A DNA stretch of 13,759 nucleotides from CAZVEV01 sp964625865 (GTDB taxonomy: Bacteria > Planctomycetota > Phycisphaerae > SM23-33): assembly GCA_964625865.1 (NCBI GenBank), contig CAZVEV010000150.1, positions 1 to 13,759 on the forward strand, written 5' to 3'. Below, in pieces: positions 1 to 6,543 of this stretch; position 1 is the stretch's first letter; the number at the start of each line of letters is the position of its first letter. The translations under genes were made by a program, and so were the position numbers. The notes under the pieces are model-generated. The model did not search any database. It was not told where the DNA came from and was given only the letters and a program-made list of their open reading frames with translations.

Positions 1-117
1 TGGGCTTTCGACTCTCAGCCCGTTGGGCTGTACGACCGGCGAGACCGCCTCGCATGGAAGATGTGGGTAAAGGTGAGCCCTGACGGGCGGGGCTACCTTC
101 TGTTGGGCCTGCGGCCC
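1..117 (+). repeat. Partial dispersed hairpin repeat, left copy
   Basis: This non-coding stretch carries three short palindromes in a row: CAGCCC-GTT-GGGCTG at 16-30, AGCCC...GGGCT at 76-94 and GGGCC-TGC-GGCCC at 105-117. Bases 1-30 match the reverse complement of 13531-13560: 11 identical bases (TGGGCTTTCGA), five mostly different ones, then 13 identical bases (AGCCCGTTGGGCT). The outermost pair of the palindrome is C-G here and G-C in the other copy, so pairing is kept although the bases differ. The element is cut by the window edge. An open frame runs through it to a stop at 118-120, but it has no recognisable protein content, so I do not call a gene. Confidence 0.6.
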
Positions 118-169
118 TGAACGCAACGACCATTGAACATAGGTGAACTGTTGCCACGGAGACATGACG

Positions 170-1576
170 ATGACACGATGCAACCGACGAGCGTTCTTGA
201 AGACCACCGGATTGGCGGCCGCGGGCCTGCTGGTCCACCGTTCTCTGCTCGCCAAGGAGCCCGGCAAGAGGCCCAATGTGCTCTTTATTGCCATTGACGA
301 CCTGCGCCCGGAATTGGGGTGTTACGGCAGCGAGCATATCAAGTCGCCCCATATCGACACGCTGGCGGCGCAGGGGATCAGATTCAACCGGGCGTACTGC
401 CAGTTCCCCGTGTGCGGGCCTTCGCGATTGAGTCTGCTTACGGGCCTGCGTCCTACAGGCAAGCGTTTCAGGGACAATCGTTCCACGGCCGAAAAGGAGG
501 CCGCCGGCATGCTGACCCTGCCCGGCGCCTTCAGAGATGCCGGTTACCACACGGTGTCCAACGGGAAGATATTCCATCACACCAATGACACGGTCAAGCA
601 GAGTTGGTCCGAGCCGCCGTTTACCCTCGTGCCCGATCATCTCAAGTTCTACGACAAGGAGTCGGCGAAGTACATCGGGGGCAAGAAGAAGCGCGGCCCG
701 TTTTTCGAAGCCCCCGACGTGCCCGACAGCACCTACATCGACGGGCGGACGTGCGACAAGGTGCTGAAGGATCTCGCTCGGCTCAAGAAGATGGACAAGC
801 CGTTCTTTCTCGCCTGCGGATTCGTACGGCCGCACCTGCCCTTCTACGCGCCCAGGAAATACTGGGATATGTATGAAGAGGACGATATTGCGATTGCGGA
901 GAACCGATTCAAGCCCAAAGACGCCCCGGCGTCTCTCCGCGCGTCGGGCGAGGTCCACAGCTACCACAATCGGAACGTCACGTACAACTCGCTGGAGTTC
1001 CACAAGACGGCGAGGCACGGATATTACGCCTGTGTCAGCTACGCCGACGCGCTGGTGGGGCGGCTGCTGGCGGCGCTGGACGACCTGGGGCTTCGTGACA
1101 ATACGATCGTTGTCCTCTGGGGAGATCACGGGTGGCATCTCGGTGAGCACAACTTCTGGGCGAAGAATAATCTTCTGCACAACGCCACCAATGCGCCGCT
1201 GATTATCCGTGCGCCGGGCTTCAAGACCAACGTCCATACCGACGGTATTGTGGAACTCGTGGACATCTACCCCACGTTGTGCGACCTGGCGGGGGTCGAC
1301 CTGCCGAAGCACCTGGAGGGGGTCAGCATGGTCCCGCTCATGCGCGACCCCAAACGGCCGTGGAAGACCGCGGCGTTTACCCGGGACGCCAAGGGCGTCA
1401 CCATGACGACCAGGGATTACACCTACACCGAATACCACAACAAAGAGCGTATGCTCTACGACCGCAAGAAGGACCCGGCCGAGAACACCAATGTCGCCAA
1501 AGCCGCGGAGTACCGCAAGACGGTCCAACAGATGAGCCAACGTCTTGCTGACGGATGGAAGAAGGCGCAACCGTGA
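170..1576 (+). CDS. Tat-exported sulfatase, iduronate-2-sulfatase-like
   Basis: This is a type I sulfatase that should hydrolyse sulfate esters, probably on a sulfated glycan, outside the cytoplasm. The start at ATG 170 is chosen because GGAG (158-161) lies 8 bases upstream and the protein then begins with a twin-arginine signal (NRRAFLK, residues 5-11, followed by a hydrophobic stretch to about residue 27). A GTG at 143 and an ATG at 164 in the same frame are less well placed. The first metal pair is Asp43-Asp44. The sulfatase signature CGPSR is at 82-86, with Cys82 the residue converted to formylglycine. The second metal/active-site segment (GDHGWHLGEH) is near 318-327. The 468-residue length is normal. 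The GDHGWHLGEHNFW block is typical of iduronate-2-sulfatase-like enzymes; the real substrate is unknown. It appears to be a single-gene unit ending at the hairpin at 1647-1676. Confidence 0.92.
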   Translation: MTRCNRRAFLKTTGLAAAGLLVHRSLLAKEPGKRPNVLFIAIDDLRPELGCYGSEHIKSPHIDTLAAQGIRFNRAYCQFPVCGPSRLSLLTGLRPTGKRFRDNRSTAEKEAAGMLTLPGAFRDAGYHTVSNGKIFHHTNDTVKQSWSEPPFTLVPDHLKFYDKESAKYIGGKKKRGPFFEAPDVPDSTYIDGRTCDKVLKDLARLKKMDKPFFLACGFVRPHLPFYAPRKYWDMYEEDDIAIAENRFKPKDAPASLRASGEVHSYHNRNVTYNSLEFHKTARHGYYACVSYADALVGRLLAALDDLGLRDNTIVVLWGDHGWHLGEHNFWAKNNLLHNATNAPLIIRAPGFKTNVHTDGIVELVDIYPTLCDLAGVDLPKHLEGVSMVPLMRDPKRPWKTAAFTRDAKGVTMTTRDYTYTEYHNKERMLYDRKKDPAENTNVAKAAEYRKTVQQMSQRLADGWKKAQP

Positions 1577-1646
1577 GGGCCGGGAAATCGGGGACCGAAG
1601 GAGAAACCCGTTGGGATAGCCATCCCCGTCCGCCAGCGAAAACGAA

Positions 1647-1676
1647 ACGGGGCGACCCGATGCAAGGCCGCCCCGT
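1647..1676. terminator. Hairpin terminator shared by convergent genes
   Basis: A perfect 8-base inverted repeat, ACGGGGCG (1647-1654) and CGCCCCGT (1669-1676), with a 14-base loop, lies between the stop of the plus-strand sulfatase and the stop of the minus-strand PEP-CTERM gene. Read on the minus strand it is followed by the T-rich run TTCGTTTTC, so it mainly suits the PEP-CTERM gene, whose stop is 25 bases before the stem. On the plus strand the downstream GTTGTTGTTCTTG is also T-rich, so it may act in both directions. Confidence 0.65.
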
Positions 1677-1700
1677 GATGCGTCGTTGTTGTTCTTGCGG

Positions 1701-2519
1701 CTATGCGCGCCTGCGCCGCCGTCGCAGCCCCCCCAGGCCGAGGGCGGCGAGGGCGAGGGTGGACGGTTCGGGAACCACCGCCGCGACTTCCGAGGCCGAT
1801 AGAGCGTGGTCATAGATCCGCACGTCGTCAACGCGACCGGTGAAGTGCTCGTTTGCGCCACCGTTCGGGTCACCGCCGATGTAAAACGGAAGCGTTTGGT
1901 CAAGCCCCGCCGTGATCGTGTGGTCTTCCGAGGGCACATGCGCCCCATCAAGGTAATGTTTCAACGATGTGCCAGACTTGACCACAACGTGATGCTGCCA
2001 CGTGTTCAGCGGCAAGTCCGCATAGCCGAGATTGTCTCCGCCACCATTGCGATGAAACTCAAATTGGGTGGGCGTGGCTTTGACGAACTGGCGCGGTGTC
2101 AGTTCGCCGCCCCCGGGCGCGTGTCGGCTACCAACGAGGACCGAGTTCTTCTGGTTATTGTGGGTCGCATCAAACTCGCTACGAGCCCAAAACGCCCAGG
2201 AGAAATCAATCGATGTCGTCATGATCGGGATCGTTGCACCGGTGAGCACTCGGTCATCGGATCCATCGAAGCTGAGCACCGTACCCCGTATGGGGTCGTC
2301 TGTGACCCACGTCGCGCCGCTGATGGTTGCCGCCGGATTGTTGCCGGTGGCGTCGGCGGTTGTCCCACCCGTCCCCTCGTCCAACTTCCAGTGGCCAATC
2401 AACGCGCCCGTTGCTTCGGTGTGAAGGCTGATAACGGCCACCAGGATCAAGCAACCGACTGACAGAATCTCGCGTCCACGCGCAAACGCTGGAATATGGT
2501 GTTTTCGTCGGAGAGTCAT
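1701..2519 (-). CDS. LamG-domain protein with PEP-CTERM sorting signal
   Basis: This is a predicted exported surface protein of 272 residues. The N-terminus is basic (RRK, residues 4-6) with a hydrophobic segment near 19-31, consistent with a signal peptide. Residues about 41-247 look like a LamG/concanavalin A-like jelly roll; the block GRVDDVRIYDHALSASEV (228-245) is typical of the end of such domains in planctomycetal proteins. The C-terminus has the full tripartite sorting tag: VPEPST (249-254), a short hydrophobic helix (255-265) and six arginines (266-271). PEP-CTERM proteins are handled by an exosortase, which is not encoded in this window. LamG domains often bind carbohydrate or protein, but no ligand can be named. 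A weak GGAAG lies 8 bases before the ATG. A strong sigma70-like promoter at 2724-2752 would give a leader of about 200 bases. Confidence 0.9.
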   Translation of the reverse strand: MTLRRKHHIPAFARGREILSVGCLILVAVISLHTEATGALIGHWKLDEGTGGTTADATGNNPAATISGATWVTDDPIRGTVLSFDGSDDRVLTGATIPIMTTSIDFSWAFWARSEFDATHNNQKNSVLVGSRHAPGGGELTPRQFVKATPTQFEFHRNGGGDNLGYADLPLNTWQHHVVVKSGTSLKHYLDGAHVPSEDHTITAGLDQTLPFYIGGDPNGGANEHFTGRVDDVRIYDHALSASEVAAVVPEPSTLALAALGLGGLRRRRRRA

Positions 2520-2717
2520 AATTCACGCTTCCAAGAACTGGTAGGAGATGTGATTCCGCGCGGGCGTGCCTGGGTCGTCTGGGGTGAGGGGTCTTCCGAG
2601 AGGCCGGAGCGTTCGGCGCTCGCTTGATCCTCTGTGCAAGTGGCTCTCAGCATCCGACCCTCCGCAAGGCTCGTTTCGCGGATTCGTTGAGGCCCAGAGA
2701 CCGCCCCTGAGCCGACA
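2520..2717 (-). other. Long predicted 5' leader of the PEP-CTERM gene
   Basis: These roughly 198 bases lie between the expected transcription start of the promoter at 2724-2752 and the ATG of the PEP-CTERM gene. I see no convincing coding sequence in them on either strand. The only clear local structure is a small hairpin, GAGCG-CCGAA-CGCTC on the minus strand. No riboswitch class was recognised. The leader is inferred from promoter position only. Confidence 0.35.
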
Positions 2718-2723
2718 ACAGAT

Positions 2724-2752
2724 AGTATATCCCCCGATCCCGCCCAGGTCAA
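2724..2752 (-). promoter_or_regulatory. Sigma70-like promoter for the PEP-CTERM gene
   Basis: On the minus strand TTGACC (2747-2752) and TATACT (2724-2729) are separated by exactly 17 bases. They match the TTGACA and TATAAT consensus at 5 of 6 positions each. This is the best promoter-like sequence I found in the window. Its start point would be near 2717 and it points at the gene starting at 2519. Confidence 0.6.
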
Positions 2753-2805
2753 GGCCAGAACAAAAGAGGTCTTCAGAAAAGAGTTTCGTCTGGCTCAGTC
2801 ATCCC

Positions 2806-2869
2806 GGGGCAGTTCACCCGAATCCGGGGGAATTCGGGGGAGAACTCGGGGGACGCCATACTGAAGTAT
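2806..2869 (+). repeat. G-tract repeat with small palindrome, possible mobile-element remnant
   Basis: Four guanine runs occur in 47 bases: GGGG at 2806-2809 and GGGGG at 2826-2830, 2836-2840 and 2848-2852. Two are tandem decamers differing by one base (AATCCGGGGG, AATTCGGGGG). Immediately after comes the palindrome ATACT-GA-AGTAT (2858-2869). The plus strand could form a G-quadruplex with one long loop. The arrangement of G-rich blocks followed by a CCATACT palindrome reminds me of sequences near REP-associated tyrosine (Y1) transposase elements, but no transposase gene is present. The surrounding gap (2753-3026) holds no gene that I can support. Confidence 0.35.
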
Positions 2870-2928
2870 CCAGGCTGGCCTTCACTTGGTCACGTGCCGC
2901 CCTCAGCCGGGCGCGCCGGCTTGTCTTG

Positions 2929-2960
2929 ACCGCCCGTCTTCTTGTCGCCGCTCGGGCGGT
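2929..2960 (-). terminator. Possible terminator hairpin after the radical SAM gene
   Basis: A perfect 8-base inverted repeat, ACCGCCCG (2929-2936) and CGGGCGGT (2953-2960), with a 16-base loop begins 66 bases past the stop of the radical SAM gene. There is no T-run after it on the minus strand, so an intrinsic terminator is uncertain. Confidence 0.3.
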
Positions 2961-3026
2961 TGGTGGTAGGACTCCGGCGTGAGACGGATGAAGGCGACCC
3001 CGAGAAGTTCGAGGTGTTCAAGTAGG

Positions 3027-3902
3027 CTACAGCCCGCGCCAGTTTTCGGGGCGGAGGGCGGCCGGGCCGCGGGTTTGGGCCTGGTCGATGGCGGCCAGCA
3101 GTGATGCGGTGTCTCGGGAGAGGGTCCCGGCCAGCGAGAGGTAGTTTGAGGCGTGGTTTGTGCGGAACACGCAGCGTGAGAGGCCGTCGGTGTGCTCGAG
3201 GACCGCTCCCAGTTCGGCCAGCAGGCCCTGGGGCGAGGGCAGGCTAAAGTCGCCGTCCTGCGCCTGTCGGTGCAGCGGCGTGCCGGGCACGAGCATCAGC
3301 GTGAGCATCGAGAGGTACTGCGGGTCCATCGCGCTGACGACGCGCCCCGTCTCGGCCGCGTGCTGCGAAGACAGTTCGACCCCGCCGAGACCCAGAAGCG
3401 CGATGACCGAGGCTCGCATCCCGGCGCGTTTGGCCTTGACGACAGCTTCGATCATCTCGCGTGCCGTCGCCCGCTTGTCGATCCGCCGCAGGACCTCGTC
3501 GCTTCCGCTCTCCAGGCCCAGGTAGACGATCTGGAGCTTCTTCTGCTGAAGCAGCGACAGTTCGTCGTCGCGCTTGCGGAGGATGTCGCGGGCGTTGGCG
3601 TAGAGCCCCACGCGGCGCAGGAGGGGAAACGCGGCGCCCAGCGCGTCGAGGATCGTCACCAGTCGCGGCGCGGGCAGGATCAGGGCGTTTCCGTCGGCGA
3701 TGAAGACGCGGCGCGTGTGGGGCATTCGCTGCCCGGCCAGGGCGATGTCCTCAAGTACGTCGTCCAGCGGGCGCACGCGGAACGGCTTGTCTGGGTACGT
3801 CCCGCAGAACGTGCAGCGGTTGTGGGAGCAGCCGAAGGTGGCCTGCAGGATGTAGCTGTCGGCCTCGCTGGGAGGCCGGATCACTCTGCCGGAATATCGC
3901 AT
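3027..3902 (-). CDS. Radical SAM protein, COG1032-like, function unknown
   Basis: This 291-residue protein carries GCSHNRCTFCGTY near its N-terminus, with Cys25, Cys30 and Cys33 as ligands for a single [4Fe-4S] cluster that would cleave S-adenosylmethionine. The spacing is CX4CX2C rather than the common CX3CX2C. I recognise it, together with the preceding RPPSEADSYILQ block, as normal for one family of small proteins annotated as Fe-S oxidoreductases. LGLESGSDEVLRRIDK (about 128-143) fits the radical SAM barrel. The only other cysteine is in LSRCVF near the C-terminus, so auxiliary clusters (SPASM) are absent. It is therefore unlikely to be the anaerobic sulfatase-maturing enzyme despite lying 104 bases downstream of a sulfatase. 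No Shine-Dalgarno precedes the ATG, and a -10 box ends 6 bases before it, so translation may be leaderless. Confidence 0.85.
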   Translation of the reverse strand: MRYSGRVIRPPSEADSYILQATFGCSHNRCTFCGTYPDKPFRVRPLDDVLEDIALAGQRMPHTRRVFIADGNALILPAPRLVTILDALGAAFPLLRRVGLYANARDILRKRDDELSLLQQKKLQIVYLGLESGSDEVLRRIDKRATAREMIEAVVKAKRAGMRASVIALLGLGGVELSSQHAAETGRVVSAMDPQYLSMLTLMLVPGTPLHRQAQDGDFSLPSPQGLLAELGAVLEHTDGLSRCVFRTNHASNYLSLAGTLSRDTASLLAAIDQAQTRGPAALRPENWRGL

Positions 3903-3908
3903 GGGCGA

Positions 3909-3938
3909 ATCATACCGTCACGACGACGATGCCGGCAA
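3909..3938 (-). promoter_or_regulatory. Promoter directly abutting the radical SAM gene
   Basis: On the minus strand TTGCCG (3933-3938), an 18-base spacer and TATGAT (3909-3914) match the sigma70 consensus at 4 of 6 and 5 of 6 positions. Only TCGCCC separates the -10 box from the ATG at 3902, so the expected first transcribed base is the A of the start codon. Confidence 0.45.
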
Positions 3939-4006
3939 GGCGGCCAAGACGAGTGCGTGTGTCTTGGTTTCCCTGACCGTTTCAGAACGGGAGTCGAAGG
4001 CGCGCC

Positions 4007-5986
4007 TCAACGACTGCCGAAGTCCCACGCTACGGGCTTCTGGCCTTTGGCGCTCCAGCGGATCGACTGAATCTCAATCGCTTTGGCGCCGGGCAGGTGG
4101 ATGCGCACGAGATGGCTGACGCCCTTGATCGGCACGGCCAGATGCACATCCTGCCAGTTGGTCCCGGCGGGCAGTTCAAACGGCACGGACTGCCCGGTCT
4201 TTGGGAACTCGTCCTGGTCCCGGGTTCGCCACTGGATCCGGCCCGTGCCGCCCTCGCCACTGACGCTTCGCGCTCGCAGCCGCAGCGTCACCGACCCCTT
4301 GAGCTTGACCTGGGCGGTCCCGAGGAAGGGCCCCTTGCCCTGGGGCACGACGCGGATGGCGCCTTTGATCGGCACGATCTTGCACTGCTTGGGCACCAGC
4401 CCGTGGGTCGCGCTGCGCGGGCCGGTCGCCTTGCCCTGGGCCAGTGCCCGTGCCGCGGCCTGCTCGTCGTACGCGGGGTTCGGCTTGGGGACCAGCGCGC
4501 CGGTGTCCTTCACGAAGCCGTCGATCAGGGCCTGCAGTTCGTTGACCTTCCCGGGCATGGCGGCGGCGAGGTTCCGCTTCTCGCCGATATCGTCCTTGAG
4601 GTTGTACAGTTCGACGGTGTCGGGATACACGGCGTGCGGCTCGAAGCGTCGGATCAGCTTGAAGTCGCCCTGGCGGACCGAGACGGCCGGCACCAGGTGC
4701 GGGAACCAGGTGAAGTAGGCCTTGCGCTTCAGTCCGCCGCGCTGCTCCAGGATCGGCAGGACCGATTCGCCGTCGATCACGTGTCCCGCCGGCGCCGCGA
4801 GCTTCAGTGCGTCCAGCAGGGTCGGGTACAGATCGATCGCCCCGACGACCTGGTCGCTGGTGGTTCCCGGTTTGATGCGTCCGGGCCAGCGCACCATCAG
4901 GGGCACGCGCTGCCCGCCTTCGTAGATTCGGCCCTTGCCCTCGCGCAGCGGCGCGTTGTTGGTGGGCGGCTCGGTGCCCGCCCACTTGCGGTAGCTGACC
5001 GCCCACGGGACACGAGCCTTGAGGAGGTTTCCAAACCTCCCGCCGTCGCTGGTGTTGCTGTGGGTGTTGCCCCCGTTGTCCGAATAGAAGATCAGCACCG
5101 TGTTGTCGGTCAGCCCCAGTTGGTCCAGCTTGTCCAGGATGCGCCCGAGGCTTTCGTCGACGCTCTTGAGCATCGAGCCCATCACGCAGTTGCGCTGCTG
5201 ACGGCGGGGGTCGGTCTTCTTCGCGAACTTCGCCGTGTAGTCTTCCTTGTGCCCCCACGGACCGTGGACCGCGTAGTGCCAGAAGTTCAGGAAGAAGGGC
5301 CCGTCCTTGCTGGACTCGATGAACGTGATCGCTTCGTCGGTCAGGCGGTCGGTGATGTACTCGCCCTCGGGCCCGTCGGTGATCGAGCCCACGTGGTGCT
5401 TCGGGCCGGGCTGTCCGGTCTTGTGAACGCCGTATGGCGAGAAGTAGCTCGCCGGGCCTGGGCTTGGCTCGGCATGGAAGGCGACCTGAAAGCCATGCTT
5501 GTCCGGCCAGTGGGCCTGGCTAAGTCCCAGGTGCCACTTGCCGAAATGTCCCGTGCGATAGCCCGCTTTGCGCAGGACCTCGGGCAGGGTGATCAGCCCG
5601 GGATCGAGATAGTTCCTGCTCGCGGCGTAGATGAACCGCTTCGTCGGCGGCGCCGAGTCGGGATAGCGCGACTGGTCCGCTGCGGCCGCAGGCTTGTGCC
5701 CGGTTGCCGACGTGACCCCGTGGCGCGCCGAGTACTGACCGCTGAGGATCGACGCCCGCGTCGGCGAGCACAGCGGTACGGCGTAGGCGTTGGTGAATCG
5801 CATGGACACCTTGGCCAGCCGATCCATACTGGGCGTTTCGTAGTACTTCGATCCGTAAGGCGTCGAGTCCATCCAGCCCATGTCGTCGACCAGGAACAGG
5901 ACGATGTTGGGGCGGTCGGCGCCCGCGGCGGAATTGAGGGACACACCAAGCGCCAGCAGAATACCGATAGTCGTTCGGGTCGTCAT
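4007..5986 (-). CDS. Sec-exported sulfatase with C-terminal beta-rich module
   Basis: This is a type I sulfatase of 659 residues. The start at 5986 is chosen because the ATG overlaps the stop of the upstream lipoprotein gene (ATGA), AAGGA lies 9 bases before it, and it gives a clean Sec signal peptide (residues 1 to about 22, ending SAAGA). Metal ligands are Asp34-Asp35. The signature CSPTR is at 73-77, with Cys73 the formylglycine precursor. GKWHLG is at 149-154 and SDNGG, carrying Asp303 and Asn304, at 302-306. After the catalytic region, residues about 533-659 form an extra domain rich in alternating hydrophobic residues that resembles an accessory, possibly carbohydrate-binding, beta-sandwich. 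That is inferred from pattern only. The length is above the usual 450-550 because of this module. It is the third gene of a compact group with the serine hydrolase and the lipoprotein. The substrate is unknown. Confidence 0.92.
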   Translation of the reverse strand: MTTRTTIGILLALGVSLNSAAGADRPNIVLFLVDDMGWMDSTPYGSKYYETPSMDRLAKVSMRFTNAYAVPLCSPTRASILSGQYSARHGVTSATGHKPAAAADQSRYPDSAPPTKRFIYAASRNYLDPGLITLPEVLRKAGYRTGHFGKWHLGLSQAHWPDKHGFQVAFHAEPSPGPASYFSPYGVHKTGQPGPKHHVGSITDGPEGEYITDRLTDEAITFIESSKDGPFFLNFWHYAVHGPWGHKEDYTAKFAKKTDPRRQQRNCVMGSMLKSVDESLGRILDKLDQLGLTDNTVLIFYSDNGGNTHSNTSDGGRFGNLLKARVPWAVSYRKWAGTEPPTNNAPLREGKGRIYEGGQRVPLMVRWPGRIKPGTTSDQVVGAIDLYPTLLDALKLAAPAGHVIDGESVLPILEQRGGLKRKAYFTWFPHLVPAVSVRQGDFKLIRRFEPHAVYPDTVELYNLKDDIGEKRNLAAAMPGKVNELQALIDGFVKDTGALVPKPNPAYDEQAAARALAQGKATGPRSATHGLVPKQCKIVPIKGAIRVVPQGKGPFLGTAQVKLKGSVTLRLRARSVSGEGGTGRIQWRTRDQDEFPKTGQSVPFELPAGTNWQDVHLAVPIKGVSHLVRIHLPGAKAIEIQSIRWSAKGQKPVAWDFGSR

Positions 5987-6537
5987 GAGGTTGAATCCTT
6001 GTCGGGTCGAGATTCCTGGTCCAATGCTTTCCACTCTTCCGGTGCGGCTTTTGACTTCTGGTACTCCATGAGAATCGTCCACCTGCCCTTCTCCTTAATG
6101 AGCAACCCTTCAAAATGGATGAACTCCTCGGTGCGCTGGCCCTCGGCATCTACCGTTGAGTACAGGAAGATGCCGGTCTCGTGGGCCGTCGTGCCGTCGC
6201 CAAGCCGCTGGGAGAACCTGAACTCCACATTCCCCTTCTTCTTGCCCGTCCGGGTGTTCACGAAGTCCTGTTCCCAGCGTGCCAGCGCTTGGGCCAGCGG
6301 CTGGCAGGTCCGACGGACTCCCGAGACCAGGACGCCCTGTTCGTGACAGGTCGCTTTGTAGGCCTCGAAATCGCCTTCCCTGACCGCTCGAGAGACTTCG
6401 GCCCAGTAGGCGTCAAGCTCGCGCAGTCTCGCCGGATCGCCGCCCACCAGCGGCGGCTTGGCGCTGGAGCAGCCCGCGATGAATACCAGCGCCGCCAAGG
6501 CGATTACGACCAGTGCGTGTGTCTTCATTGCTCTCAT
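5983..6537 (-). CDS. Small lipoprotein with NTF2/SnoaL-like domain
   Basis: This 184-residue protein has a lipoprotein signal: a basic start, a hydrophobic stretch and the lipobox IAGC, with Cys23 as the lipidation site followed by Ser. Residues about 36-165 resemble the NTF2-like/DUF4440 fold: a helical segment with DAYWAEVSRAVREGDFEAYKA, then strands, ending with a GRWTILMEY strand. Such domains bind small molecules, act as scaffolds or have lost catalysis, so no activity can be assigned. The start at 6537 is supported by AAGGAG 9 bases upstream; this site overlaps the last two codons of the serine hydrolase gene, whose stop is 6 bases before the ATG. An in-frame ATG three codons later is possible. 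The stop overlaps the ATG of the sulfatase gene. It probably works in the periplasm with those two products. Confidence 0.82.
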   Translation of the reverse strand: MRAMKTHALVVIALAALVFIAGCSSAKPPLVGGDPARLRELDAYWAEVSRAVREGDFEAYKATCHEQGVLVSGVRRTCQPLAQALARWEQDFVNTRTGKKKGNVEFRFSQRLGDGTTAHETGIFLYSTVDAEGQRTEEFIHFEGLLIKEKGRWTILMEYQKSKAAPEEWKALDQESRPDKDSTS

Positions 6538-6543
6538 GTCGGT

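Noticed and set aside
1..120. Partial open frame from base 1 to the stop at 118-120 as the end of an upstream gene
   Set aside because: The sequence matches a non-coding repeat found at the other end of the window, and its stems account for most of its bases.
3027..3902. Radical SAM gene as the anaerobic sulfatase-maturing enzyme
   Set aside because: It is too short, has only one cluster site (CX4CX2C) and lacks the auxiliary-cluster cysteines of that family.
4097..6346. 749-codon open frame on the plus strand, antisense to the sulfatase and lipoprotein genes
   Set aside because: It lies opposite genes with clear catalytic motifs and signal peptides. Its translation is rich in R, G, V, H and D without any motif, as expected for the antisense of GC-rich coding DNA.
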